From positions 27,570 to 91,569 of the forward strand of contig BORH01000018.1 of NCBI GenBank assembly GCA_018333075.1: 64,000 nt of DNA, written 5' to 3'. The notes beneath the pieces were generated by a model that saw only the letters and a program-made list of their open reading frames with translations, had not been told where the DNA came from and did not search any database. Source of the stretch: Heyndrickxia sporothermodurans. Lineage in GTDB: Bacteria; Bacillota; Bacilli; Bacillales; Bacillaceae_C. Below, piece after piece: positions 36,177-45,045 of the stretch. Position 1 is the first letter of the stretch; the number at the start of each line of letters is the position of its first letter. Both the position numbers and the translations under genes were made by a program.

Positions 36177-37063
36177 TTGTTGTACGGTTCGAATCTAATA
36201 GATAGAGAGTATGAAAACCATGTGGCTAATTGCAAAAAGTATGGTATCCCATTTGGACACTATGCATACGGAGTGTTTGTATCGGTTGCAGACGCTATTG
36301 TCGAAGCAAAAGATTTTATGAAACGAGCGGATAAAGAAGCTTTATTTCTTGCGCTTGATGTAGAAAAGGATACTGTTGCTTCCTTTAAGAAAAAAAGCAA
36401 ATAGCGGATTTAGGAAAGGCATCACAAGCGTTTATAGAAGAATTAAAAAAAGCTGGTCGTAAAACAGGCTTTTATGTGTCTCACGAATTGTTCAAGCTTT
36501 ATGGGTTAGATAAGGTTAAATTTGATTTTCATTGGATCCCTCGTTATGGAAAAGACAATGGAAAGCCAGACAAAAAACCAGATTTTCATTGTTGCCTGTG
36601 GCAGTATTCGCAATCCTGTAAAGTAAGTTGGTATGGTGGTTATTTAGATTTGAATTTATTGAATGGTGATAAGACTCTTGAGTGGTTTATTGGTGAAAAT
36701 GCATCTAATCCAGTTGATAAACCTGAGGCAGTGAATACGGGGAGTATCGTTGACTACATGATCAGTAAAGGTATGAATTCCGGTTACGCTAATCGTAAAA
36801 AGCTTGCAACTCAATACGGCCTCAAAAGTTATACTGGAACGGCTGCTCAAAATACAACGCTCTTGAATAGGCTATATGGCGGGGCGGTTGTCAGTAAGCC
36901 AAAAGGTGATCAAAAGACTACAAGTGTCGTTGATTACCTTAAGTCGATTGGACAAGATTTTAGTTATGTAAATCACGCTAAACTTGCTACTAAACAGGGG
37001 ATTAAAAACTATAATGGTACTGCTGGGCAGAATGCGCAGTTGTTAAATAAATTAAGGAAATAA
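36177..37063 (+). pseudogene. GH25-type phage endolysin remnant with two C-terminal cell-wall repeats
   Basis: The N-terminal beta strand with the first catalytic residues is missing. The remaining GH25 lysozyme fold reads YGIPFGHYAYGVFVSVADAI and FLALDVEKDT, frameshifts near 36400, then continues RKTGFYVSHELFKLYG and LWQYSQ. Two 45-residue C-terminal repeats follow (SIVDYMISKGMNSGYANRKK and SVVDYLKSIGQDFSYVNHAK, each ending in GTAxQNxxLLN). The enzyme is inactive; the second part (from 36476) alone would encode a wall-binding protein. Confidence 0.78.
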
Positions 37064-37065
37064 CA

Positions 37066-37105
37066 CGAAGCGACCTATCCATGTGGACCGGTCGCTTAAT
37101 TGTTT
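37066..37105 (+). terminator. Terminator after the endolysin remnant
   Basis: AAGCGACC pairs with GGTCGCTT, followed by AATTGTTTTTT. A related hairpin (AAAGCGAC/GTCGCTTT) with T-run lies at 38374-38420, suggesting duplicated phage lysis-gene ends. Confidence 0.75.
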
Positions 37106-37129
37106 TTTATCTACTATCCTATCATCAAT

Positions 37130-38266
37130 TTAATTAGGTAATGATGACTTTATTTTAGTTCCGTGAATACCATACTTAGCATTAGGATAATAAGTATATC
37201 TTCTATCAATAGTTTTTGTTCCTTGTATTCTTCGAGAAGCATTTGTTACATTGCCATAAGAACCAATGTCAAAGATATATTTGATTTGGTTACCGTGTTT
37301 GCCATATACTGCATCAGGATAATATTCCCATGCATGGAGTCTCTTGGAATTATCATTATATTCCTCAGCTCTAATTAAGTATCCATTTTTATCACTTGTA
37401 AACATTATTTGACCGTTATTTTCAAATCTTAGGTTACTATCTCCTCTTTCAGATAACTTAATTTTTGCTTTAAGTATATGATGATCTGAATGTTCATACG
37501 TTCCCTTTGTTTCAGCATTTAGGATGTTTATATTTTTAGAAACAATAATAAAATCTAAAGGTTTTTTAGTTGTTTTATTTGTAGGAAAGGTATTAATGAA
37601 TTTATTATTTTGATCTTTTACTATTTTATAACCATTATTTTCAAAAGTAACTAATTCATTAGTAGAAGAAACATTAAAGTCCCCCATTAAAATCTTATTA
37701 GGTATTGGATCGTTATTCATTAATTTTACCAGGGTATCAATTTGTGTTTTTCGTAAGTCTGAATTTTCATGGGATAGATGAGTGTTATATACTGCTACAA
37801 AATATCCGTTTTTCTCCAAAACCACCCTTTGATAAGATCTTTGTTCGGCTCCAGCCTCTTTTGGTAAATACTTTACCAGTTCTCCTCTAACTCTATTTTT
37901 AGTCAGCATACCATTGCCATATTGACCTCCATTAATCTCTAAGGTTTGTCCATAAATCTGATAAGGAAAAATAGTTTTAGAGTCAGATATTTGACTCAAA
38001 AGATTTTTCCCGATATTCCTCTTAGATGTATTATTATTATCGACTTCTTGCAGTCCAATAAAATCTAGATTTTCATTTCTTATTAAATTCCGAATTGAAT
38101 TTAGCCTAGAGTCCGACATACCAGTGGAATTTGGGCCCTTAGAAAATATATTGAATGTGGCGATATTAAGTTCTTCCGCAGAGGCAGCATTCGAATTACT
38201 ATCAAAAATAAAAAGCAAGACAGCGAAAGATAAAAATAATAGTGTTTTCTTAAAAAGTTTCTTCAT
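37130..38266 (-). CDS. Secreted endonuclease/exonuclease/phosphatase-family protein
   Basis: 378 residues with an N-terminal signal peptide (KKTLLFLSFAVLLFIFDS, cleavage after NAASA). EEP-fold motifs appear in order: IATFNIFS, FIGLQEVD, VYNTHLSHE, ILMGDFNVSS, LDFIIVS and the terminal HSDHHILK, so the metal site and catalytic His/Asp look complete. Members include DNases and sphingomyelinases; DNase is more likely but not shown. The C-terminus has a repeated motif, YYPDAVYGKHGNQIK and YYPNAKYGIHGTKIK, perhaps for wall binding. GGAGGAAAT precedes the ATG. Confidence 0.85.
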   Translation of the reverse strand: MKKLFKKTLLFLSFAVLLFIFDSNSNAASAEELNIATFNIFSKGPNSTGMSDSRLNSIRNLIRNENLDFIGLQEVDNNNTSKRNIGKNLLSQISDSKTIFPYQIYGQTLEINGGQYGNGMLTKNRVRGELVKYLPKEAGAEQRSYQRVVLEKNGYFVAVYNTHLSHENSDLRKTQIDTLVKLMNNDPIPNKILMGDFNVSSTNELVTFENNGYKIVKDQNNKFINTFPTNKTTKKPLDFIIVSKNINILNAETKGTYEHSDHHILKAKIKLSERGDSNLRFENNGQIMFTSDKNGYLIRAEEYNDNSKRLHAWEYYPDAVYGKHGNQIKYIFDIGSYGNVTNASRRIQGTKTIDRRYTYYPNAKYGIHGTKIKSSLPN

Positions 38267-38373
38267 GATTTCCTCCTAAAATAAGTTGATAAGTCAATTA
38301 TAGCAATCAGGTAAAATATGTCAAAAAGTATATAAAAATATTATTATTAAATTTTGTTTTTTTTTTGACAATG

Positions 38374-38420
38374 ACAAAGCGACTTATCCTTGTATGTGGA
38401 CGGGTCGCTTTTTTTATTTA
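38374..38420 (+). terminator. Orphan terminator, likely from a lost phage gene
   Basis: AAAGCGAC and GTCGCTTT form a stem followed by TTTTTATTTATTT. It resembles the hairpin at 37066-37105. Confidence 0.6.
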
Positions 38421-38450
38421 TTTAATAAAAAAGTTTTCTAAATGATGTAA

Positions 38451-38915
38451 AGGTGGCTGGTAAAACTATAGATCATAATGATATCAAGAAGTCACCAGGG
38501 CATTGTGGAGATGCAGGAAAGGAAGCTACTAAACCATCTACAAAGCCTTCTGCTGCAAATAAAAGTTAAACGCATAAAGTTTCTAAAGCAACTAATGGTT
38601 ACATGACAGTTGCCAATGCATAAAGCTAAAAAGAATAAAAAGACTACTGTAGTTCCGGACACTTATTATGTTTACAATCGTTCAAATGGAATGTTTAATG
38701 TTACAAAATAAAAAGGAAAGCTAGGTAGTTGGATTAACCCTAATGAGACGGTGAAAGTTAATTCAAAACCAACCTACCACATTGTTAAAAAAGATGAGAT
38801 TTTATCAAAAATCGCTAAAGATTATAATACTTTTATGAGTGCTATTATGCAGCTAAATAATAACATCAAGAACAAAGATTTGATTTTCCCTAATCAAAAA
38901 ATTAGGGTGAAATAG
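38451..38915 (+). pseudogene. Amidase/LysM-type endolysin remnant
   Basis: Scattered frames with stops contain VAGKTIDHNDIKKSPGHCGD and later TYYVYNRSNGMFNVTK. The final frame contains a LysM domain: PTYHIVKKDEILSKIAKDYN then TFMSAIMQLNNNIKNKDLIF and PNQKIRVK, stop at 38915. It appears to be a decayed peptidoglycan hydrolase of phage origin. Confidence 0.65.
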
Positions 38916-39094
38916 TAGATTTGCTTTCTTTATCAAAAGCCCTTCTATTTTAGAGAAGGGCTCTATTAGAGTTATTAAATCTATGAAAGCTTATCTACAT
39001 TATCATTAGAGTGTGGCTCAATCAACCCAAAATAAAAGTTTGCTATAAACTATTTTAAGTGGATGAAAAAAGCAACATATTGTTAAAATGAACC

Positions 39095-39247
39095 TCAAAT
39101 AGCTCTTCCACCAGTATGACCTGTTTTATTATGAACTTCTTTATCTATCAATTGTAATATTCCTCTATCTTGGTGATGATGCCAAATATAACCTTCAGGT
39201 GTCAAACCTTGAATTAATCGGTCTCTATCTTCAATTTGTTTTTTCAA
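39095..39247 (-). pseudogene. C-terminal HNH/WHH-type nuclease toxin fragment
   Basis: A 50-residue piece beginning after a stop codon: LTPEGYIWHHHQDRGILQLI then DKEVHNKTGHTGGRAI. The WHHHQD...H...H-GG pattern is the C-terminal nuclease domain seen in polymorphic or LXG-type toxins. The rest of the toxin and an obvious immunity gene are absent, so it is a remnant. Confidence 0.7.
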
Positions 39248-39260
39248 TACCTAATTTTAT

Positions 39261-39452
39261 TTATTTTTCGTTTTGCCTGAAGGTTAAAAGGTTGCTCTTA
39301 AGGCAACCTAATTTTGTTTCTAAGTGAGCATAAGCTCTCGCTAGTCTAAAGTCCTGAGCTCTGGCTACGTGCTTGAATTTCGCGATATCAACCCCTACAA
39401 TTAATGTTTGAGAAGTAATTTGAGCAATCTTTTTATTTTGATTATTATTCAT
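39261..39452 (-). pseudogene. IS110-family transposase N-terminal fragment
   Basis: The 63-codon frame begins NKKIAQITSQTLIVGVDIAK then FKHVARAQDF, typical of the IS110 DEDD catalytic start, and then runs into unrelated sequence after about 35 residues. The rest of the transposase is missing. Upstream DNA (39460-39660) may be IS left-end sequence. Confidence 0.72.
39298..39341. repeat. About 43-bp repeat, copy 1
   Basis: TTAAGGCAACCTAATTTTG and following bases match 39751-39793 with few differences and one gap. The copies bracket the IS110 fragment and its upstream region, so they may be parts of a small transposable element or IS ends. Confidence 0.45.
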
Positions 39453-39750
39453 TTTAAAGCCTCCTGGTATATGAGTTTTGTCCTTATCGCTGGCAAGCTT
39501 CAGGACTCTCTCATTCTATCAAGAGGTTATTTTATTGTTCAAACGCCATTTTCATTCATTACAGGAATGCTGCCCCGTCTGTTTAATAACTTCAACAAAA
39601 AAAGCGTTAATCCTTCTTAGATTAACGTGCCCCTTTACTTTAAGTGAAAATCTTTACAAATTTTCTTTTACACCTTCGAAAAGCCCTTCAAACGATCAGA
39701 GGGTTCATTTTTATTTACTAAATTAGTTTTGTATTGAGTTGACTATTTCC

Positions 39751-39793
39751 CTAAAGGCAACCTATTTTGTCTCTAAGGAGAGCTGAAGCTCCC
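39751..39793. repeat. About 43-bp repeat, copy 2
   Basis: Partner of 39298-39341 in the same orientation; it ends in a short AGCTGAAGCT palindromic stretch. Confidence 0.45.
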
Positions 39794-39805
39794 TATTTCT
39801 TATTT

Positions 39806-40014
39806 CTAGTTGTTGTTTTTGGTTGAAGATATACAGAGTGAAAAACTATGAATACTGGTTTTCCATCTAAGTGTGTTAGCTGCATACCCTACTTTTACTG
39901 TAATACTAGGAAGAACACTATACCAACTTGTTCCTTTAGAAAAAGAAGGAGTGAAAATTGTATGAGCATGTCCATATGTGAATTTAATGTTTGCATCCCC
40001 ATGGGTTGCTCTTG
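39806..40014 (-). pseudogene. Unrecognised C-terminal gene fragment
   Basis: A minus-strand frame gives ITRATHGDANIKFTYGHAHT then IFTPSFSKGTSWYSVLPSIT. Its upstream part runs into the antisense of radC, so the start is lost at a junction near 40015. The composition suggests an exported beta-rich protein; I cannot name it. Confidence 0.35.
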
Positions 40015-40015
40015 T

Positions 40016-40256
40016 AATAAATGCCTCACTCGTCCATCCACGCGAGGTGTTTAAATCAGCAATTCTTAATAATGCATCCAGTGTCATTGTTGCTCATCAG
40101 CATCCAAGTGGTGACATAGCGCCATCGAAGGAAGATATTAACGTTACAAAGAGATTAGCCGAAGCTGGAAAGTTACTAGGCATCGAAGTGCTTGATCACT
40201 TAGTAGTAAATAGTGATACCAGTTTTACTAGCCTGAAAGAGAGAGGCTATATTTAA
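40016..40256 (+). pseudogene. radC: Truncated second radC
   Basis: From ASLVHPREVFKSAILNNASS to LKERGYI this is nearly identical to the C-terminal half of the radC at 32065-32508, including AHQHPSGD. The N-terminal 65 residues are missing and replaced by unrelated sequence. Similarity continues through the terminator and into 40345. It marks segment 2 as a decayed relative of segment 1. Confidence 0.88.
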
Positions 40257-40281
40257 AAGGGAGAAGCAGCTCCCTTTTTTT
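40255..40281 (+). terminator. Terminator after truncated radC
   Basis: AAAAGGGAG/CTCCCTTTT stem with T-run, homologous to the one at 32507-32534. Confidence 0.82.
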
Positions 40282-40587
40282 CTTCAAGGTATATTTATAT
40301 ATTCGTATTATTAAATGTAGGTTTTGGTAGTATGATTATTAGAGTTAATGTATCATATAGAATATGGAATCATTACATATTAAAGTGTTTTTATTCAATG
40401 AAATTTTCGAAGCTTGTTCAACTGACGGGACAGGATAATGGAAAAAGGAATTAACTTATTATCTATATCATATAAGTATGATAGTGCGAAATAGTTATTG
40501 ATTAAAAAATGGAGGTATTTCCCTAAGGTGGTAAAAAATACATTGATATTATCTCAGTGTAACTTCTAGTGGGAAAGGAGTTTATAG
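40282..40587. other. Gene-free leader region of the acyltransferase gene
   Basis: I find no gene. The first 60 bases are related to the region after the intact radC; the rest is AT-rich and contains no convincing promoter pair. Confidence 0.4.
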
Positions 40588-41748
40588 GTGAAAAAAGAGA
40601 GTGATCGTTTATATTTCATCGATAATTTAAAAATAGCTTTAATTATGCTTGTAGTAGCTCACCATGCTGGACAAGCTTATGGACCAGGTGGTTGGTGGTT
40701 TTTTTTGGATGATGAATCTATCAATTGGTTGGGCAGATTTTTCTCTGTAAATGCAGCATTTTTTATGAGTTTGTTTTTCTTTTTATCAGCCTATTTTCTC
40801 CCCCAATCAATCTCAAGAAAAGGGCCGAAACGGTTTTTAAAAGAACGGCTTATTAGAATTGGTATTCCATTACTACTGGGATTTCTCGTGATGATTCCTA
40901 TTCTGATGTATTTATATTACATTAATTTCAGAGATTATGAACCCATCCCATTTTTTTCTTACTATGTTAATATATTTTTTGGACTTGGTAATGAACCCGC
41001 GAATTGGACTGGGCCATCATGGCCTGATATGCAATTTGGCCATTTATGGTTTTTAGAGCATTTACTTGTGTATGCGATTGTGTTTTCGGTCTGGACCTTC
41101 TTTACATCTAAGAAATTCACACAAAAGTCTGATAGAAACATTAAGGTTTATCAGATTCTCTCCCTGTGGTTGGTCGTTAGTTTAGTGACTTTTATTACAA
41201 GGATATGGTTTCCTATTGATCATTGGACAGCTTTTTTAGGATTTATTCAAACTGAATTTGCACATGTACCACAGTATGTGAGTTTCTTTTGTTTAGGCAT
41301 TATGGCTTATCATCGCAAATGGTTTTTAACTATGAGTGCGAGAGCAGGATACATCTGGCTTGTTATTGGAATATTAATAGTGACCATTTTGTATTTTGGA
41401 GGAAATACGATAGATCCTTTTCTTTTAAAGGGTGGACAAAACTTCGGTTCGTTGGCTCGATCATTAATTGAGACGTTACTGTGTATTTCACTTGTAATCG
41501 GTCTTCTAATTTTATTTAGAGAGAAAGTTAACGGCGCTAATCGTTGGTCAAAGATGTTAGCAAACAATGTATTTGTTGTTTATTTCATCCATGTCCCAGT
41601 AGTTGTCTTCCTTCAATATACATTGAATGACCTACCAATATCAGTCTGGACTAAATTTCTTATAACGGTATTTTTAGGAATCATTCTAAGCTTTTTGCTA
41701 AGTCATTTTGTATGGCGAAAGATTCCATACCTCAAAAAAATGATGTAA
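40588..41748 (+). CDS. Acyltransferase family 3 membrane protein
   Basis: 386 residues from a GTG preceded by GAAAGGAG, with about ten membrane helices. The family start YFIDNLKIALIMLVVAHHAG holds the conserved helix-1 His, followed by FLSAYFLPQS and the cytoplasmic Arg-rich FLKERLIRIGIPLL. Such proteins (OafA/YrhL-like) acylate surface glycans or other substrates. Substrate unknown; it is the only intact cargo gene of segment 2 apart from the nuclease. Confidence 0.88.
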   Translation: MKKESDRLYFIDNLKIALIMLVVAHHAGQAYGPGGWWFFLDDESINWLGRFFSVNAAFFMSLFFFLSAYFLPQSISRKGPKRFLKERLIRIGIPLLLGFLVMIPILMYLYYINFRDYEPIPFFSYYVNIFFGLGNEPANWTGPSWPDMQFGHLWFLEHLLVYAIVFSVWTFFTSKKFTQKSDRNIKVYQILSLWLVVSLVTFITRIWFPIDHWTAFLGFIQTEFAHVPQYVSFFCLGIMAYHRKWFLTMSARAGYIWLVIGILIVTILYFGGNTIDPFLLKGGQNFGSLARSLIETLLCISLVIGLLILFREKVNGANRWSKMLANNVFVVYFIHVPVVVFLQYTLNDLPISVWTKFLITVFLGIILSFLLSHFVWRKIPYLKKMM

Positions 41749-41772
41749 AAGGAAATAATTTTTAGATAAGTG

Positions 41773-41800
41773 AAAAAGCCAGCATTAATGCTGGCTTTTG
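41773..41800 (+). terminator. Terminator after the acyltransferase gene
   Basis: AAAAAGCCAGCAT pairs with ATGCTGGCTTTT (two-base loop), followed by TG. A strong hairpin 25 bases after the stop. Confidence 0.85.
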
Positions 41801-41990
41801 TCTTAATAGGATAATGATGTGTCATAAAAATAATGGTTCTTGTTCAACTACCATGAAAGAACGAAGTCAGACTTGCATTTTTTGTGGTGAAGTTATGCTT
41901 CATGGATGGCTAACGGGTGCTTTACTTTAATAAGCTCCATTATTAAAAGACTTTAAATGTACACATAGCAGTGGAATATATTATTAAAAT

Positions 41991-42155
41991 GTATTCAACT
42001 AACATCTATCTTGTTGGTTCAAATTGGTTCAAGTAATTTCAATTTCAATCCTTTGCCATACATTTTTATCCATATAACAATTCCCAAAACGTTGCTATAA
42101 ATGGATTATGATGTATTCAATACACTTAGAATATATCTGTATATTTCTCAAAACG
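41991..42155. repeat. 165-bp direct repeat, copy B: right end of segment 2 with internal att core
   Basis: Gap-free partner of 34037-34201. It contains GGTTCAAATTGGTTCAAG and ends TTCTCAAAACG, followed by TTAAC, so 15 of 16 bases match the rpsI end TTCTCAAAACGTTAAT. It marks the junction between segment 2 and the PQQ segment. Confidence 0.82.
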
Positions 42156-42175
42156 TTAACATGGACGTTTCCAAG

Positions 42176-42207
42176 ACTCTCAGTCATTTTGGCTGGGGGT
42201 TTTTTTA
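42176..42207 (+). terminator. Terminator just inside segment 3
   Basis: CTCAGTC pairs with GGCTGGG (with G-U pairs) around ATTTT, followed by GGTTTTTTT. It may be the former terminator of an rpsI-like end or of a lost gene. Confidence 0.65.
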
Positions 42208-42503
42208 TGCTTAAAAAAGGCATTCGGTCACATCACAGTGCAATAAAACTTTTGATAATGGAAGGATCTTATCTTTAAGGATATGAGTCATCGATTATGA
42301 GGTAGCGTGGACAATGAAGAAAACATATCACTCACATTTAAAACAAAAGGGAAGGAAGAATAGTCACAATCTGCATAATTTATGGTGTTTTAGGTAATTA
42401 TACCACTGTTCTTATTTTAATTTAGATTGACTTAAGGAGGAAATAAGACTCGAATTGAAACAGTTCATCATCAGAATTCACCAAAAATAAGGAGGGTATT
42501 TTC
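42208..42503. other. Upstream region of the quinohaemoprotein gene
   Basis: No gene is evident. Two ribosome-binding-like sites occur: AAGGAGGAAATAAG near 42433, with no good start codon after it, and AAGGAGGGTATTTTC before the GTG. The first could serve a short peptide with a non-ATG start, or be a relic. Confidence 0.4.
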
Positions 42504-44441
42504 GTGAGGCGATTTTTAAAGGCAACAGGTTCGGTTTTACTTGCTAGTATTGTCATTGTTGGCTGTCAAACGAAAAATAACCAGAACAATGCAAATAACG
42601 AGGAAACAACCAAGAAATCAAACCAGGCAAATCAGGTAAAGGAGACAGGATTTCCAAATTGGGGTTATGATCTTCAACATACCCGACATGTGCCCTATAA
42701 AGAGATTACCAAAGATAATGTGAAAAAAATGGGGATTGTATGGCAACAGGATATCTTGGATTGGAATAAGGATGTTCCTAATTTACAAGAGGATTTCCCT
42801 GTCGTGCATGACGGGGTCATGTATGTGACTAGTGCCAAAAATCATGTGTTTGCAATTGATGGAGCAAGCGGAAAGAAACTTTGGGCATGGACACCTCCTA
42901 AGGATGTGCTTGACCATATAAATAGTTTGCCATGGCAATCCAATGTGGCAAGTAGAGGCGTTGCTGTGGCTAATGGAAATGTATATGTCTTGATGATAGA
43001 TAATCGACTGGCCAAACTTGATGCGAAAACCGGAAAACTGATAAAAATGGTCAACTTTTGGGATCATGAACCTTCTATCAAGTTAGAAAATCGATACTAT
43101 GAATCTTCAGCTCCAATGTATTATGATGGCAATATTTATGTTGGAAGTAGCGGTGGTGATAACGGTACACGAGGTTTCGTTTGGGCGTTTAAAGAAGATA
43201 CCCTCGAACCATTATGGAAAGAACCGTTTTGGACCGTCCCTGCTGAAGGGGAAGGCTGGAGGAAAAACAGTAAATATACGGGCGGAGGCTCCGTATGGAC
43301 ACCGATGTCGTTCGATCCAGATACTGATATGATGTATTTTGCAGTGGGGAATCCAGCTCCTGACTTTTACGATGAAGATAGAAAAGGGAAAAATCCATAT
43401 ACGGATTCCATTGTTGCTTTGGACAGTAAAACAGGGAAATTTAAGTGGGCATCCTCCCAAGTTGATCACGATGTATGGGATTATGACGCTGCCGCAACAC
43501 CAATGGTTCTTAATGCCAAGGTCGGCGGGAAAAAGCAAAAGATTGTGGTTGAAGGCGGAAAGAATGGAAAATGGTATGCATGGGATGCTAAAACGGGGAA
43601 AACGATTTATGACGGTGTACCATTTGTTAAAATTAAAAATTCGAAACCACCAAGTGATGAGAGCAAAGTTGTACTCCAATGGCCAGGTACACCAGGTGGA
43701 GAAAGTTATGCCCCAGAGACTTATGATCCTGAAACCAACTATGTCCTTATTCCAGGTATCAATAGTCCGAATTTAATGTTAGCAGCAAAAGATCGCAAAG
43801 AGATTGCGAAAGATAATAATACCTTCCCAGGTACGAAGATACTACCTTTACCGAAAAATGTTCGTCCTTATGGTAACGTTACAGCTATTGACGTTAATAC
43901 AGGGAAAAAAGTTTATCAATTCAATACCAAAGATCCGATGTACGGAGGATTCACAAGTACTGCTTCCGGTCTTGCTTTTTATGGGGAATTAGACGGAAAG
44001 GTGAATGCTCTCGATATTAAAAAAGGTAAAGTATTATGGAGTATGCAAAGTGGAGGAAAAGCAATCAAAATGGCACCTTCCATTTATACGGTTGACGGCA
44101 AACAATATGTTGCGGTGATTACTGGTGGTACGAGAGTTGTGGTTTATGGACTCGGTGGTAAGGTAAAAGTTGCGTCCCCTAATAAAAATGCTAAATTACA
44201 AGGGCAAGCTGACAAACCTGCAAATGTCGATCCCGTTCAAGTTTACAAAAGAAGTTGTGTTTCTTGTCACGGGGATAATCTTCAGGGGGCAACAGCTCCA
44301 AATCTTCAACACATAGGTAAAACGATGTCTAAAGAAGAAATATTGAATCGAATCATAAACGGTGGCGACCGCATGCCGGCAGGCCTAGCTAAAGGTGCAG
44401 ATGCAGAAGCATTAGCGGAATGGCTATCCAAAAAGAAATAA
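42504..44441 (+). CDS. PQQ-dependent quinohaemoprotein alcohol dehydrogenase, lipoprotein
   Basis: 645 residues from GTG 42504. A lipobox (LLASIVIVGC, Cys21) predicts anchoring on the outer face of the membrane. The eight-bladed PQQ propeller follows: NWGYDLQHTRHVPY at the start, tryptophan-docking repeats, and DHDVWDYDA (321-329) with the probable catalytic Asp and calcium site. A C-terminal cytochrome c domain has CVSCH (585-589) and a probable axial Met624 in DRMPAG. It should oxidise an alcohol or similar substrate outside the cell and pass electrons through haem c to the respiratory chain. The vicinal Cys-Cys of many alcohol dehydrogenases is absent (SNVASRGVA at that place). The pqq genes follow. 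Confidence 0.9.
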   Translation: MRRFLKATGSVLLASIVIVGCQTKNNQNNANNEETTKKSNQANQVKETGFPNWGYDLQHTRHVPYKEITKDNVKKMGIVWQQDILDWNKDVPNLQEDFPVVHDGVMYVTSAKNHVFAIDGASGKKLWAWTPPKDVLDHINSLPWQSNVASRGVAVANGNVYVLMIDNRLAKLDAKTGKLIKMVNFWDHEPSIKLENRYYESSAPMYYDGNIYVGSSGGDNGTRGFVWAFKEDTLEPLWKEPFWTVPAEGEGWRKNSKYTGGGSVWTPMSFDPDTDMMYFAVGNPAPDFYDEDRKGKNPYTDSIVALDSKTGKFKWASSQVDHDVWDYDAAATPMVLNAKVGGKKQKIVVEGGKNGKWYAWDAKTGKTIYDGVPFVKIKNSKPPSDESKVVLQWPGTPGGESYAPETYDPETNYVLIPGINSPNLMLAAKDRKEIAKDNNTFPGTKILPLPKNVRPYGNVTAIDVNTGKKVYQFNTKDPMYGGFTSTASGLAFYGELDGKVNALDIKKGKVLWSMQSGGKAIKMAPSIYTVDGKQYVAVITGGTRVVVYGLGGKVKVASPNKNAKLQGQADKPANVDPVQVYKRSCVSCHGDNLQGATAPNLQHIGKTMSKEEILNRIINGGDRMPAGLAKGADAEALAEWLSKKK

Positions 44442-44516
44442 TGTTTTTATTGAAGCAATCCGAGCCTGTTCTCTTCAGTGGCGAAAATATAACACGAAAA
44501 TAAGGATGGTGGTAAA

Positions 44517-44975
44517 ATGAGGAATCTATCGAAATATTCCGTGGTCCCCTTTTTAATTTGCTTGCTCTTTAGCTTTGCCTCCACTACTTTGATTAATGCA
44601 GAGACCCAATCAAGTCAGGGCTTAGGTTCATCCGAGGATAACGGAATCAAGCTAACAATCAATAGCTATTCCATTGTAAATCACGGTCAAAGCATTTTGT
44701 TGAATTATACGATACATTCAAATTCGAATATACAAGTAAACCCAGATGCTACTAGCTTAATCGAAAATCCGTATATTTGGATTGGACATACGTTAGTTCG
44801 TGAGGAATCCGAATCGTTTAAGAGAGTAAGTAATAACGAGTATAAAGGAACAATAACAGCACAACTACAGCATTACAGACCTGATAATTCTGAAATGTCC
44901 ATTCATACACATGGACTATTGAATCAAAAGGGGCAATGGACAGTAAAATTTATCCTTAGGAGCGATAAATACTGA
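44517..44975 (+). CDS. Secreted protein of unknown function in the PQQ cluster
   Basis: 152 residues with a signal peptide (FLICLLFSFASTTLINA, cleavage near AETQ). The mature part is probably beta-rich (IKLTINSYSIVNHGQSILLN, YTIHSNSNIQVNPDATS). No metal or haem motif. I do not recognise the family. It follows the dehydrogenase by 75 bases with AAGGATGGTGG as ribosome binding site, so it could be a partner, chaperone or substrate-binding accessory of the enzyme. Confidence 0.75.
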   Translation: MRNLSKYSVVPFLICLLFSFASTTLINAETQSSQGLGSSEDNGIKLTINSYSIVNHGQSILLNYTIHSNSNIQVNPDATSLIENPYIWIGHTLVREESESFKRVSNNEYKGTITAQLQHYRPDNSEMSIHTHGLLNQKGQWTVKFILRSDKY

Positions 44976-45003
44976 GTTAGTGTTGTGTTGAATACCGAAA
45001 AGC

Positions 45004-45045
45004 ATCCCGTATCATCTTTCAAAATGGTACGGGATTAATCTTTTA
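45004..45045 (+). terminator. Terminator after the dehydrogenase gene pair
   Basis: ATCCCGTATCAT (45004-45015) pairs with ATGGTACGGGAT (45024-45035), followed by TAATCTTTT. It separates the dehydrogenase transcript from the pqq genes. Confidence 0.7.

Noticed and set aside
39806-40087. A 93-residue minus-strand protein
   Set aside because: Its N-terminal third is antisense to the truncated radC; only the C-terminal part may be a real gene fragment.
42430-42490. A leader peptide with an ATA or TTG start before the quinohaemoprotein gene
   Set aside because: A ribosome-binding-like AAGGAGG is present, but the following frame has no proper start and no recognisable peptide.
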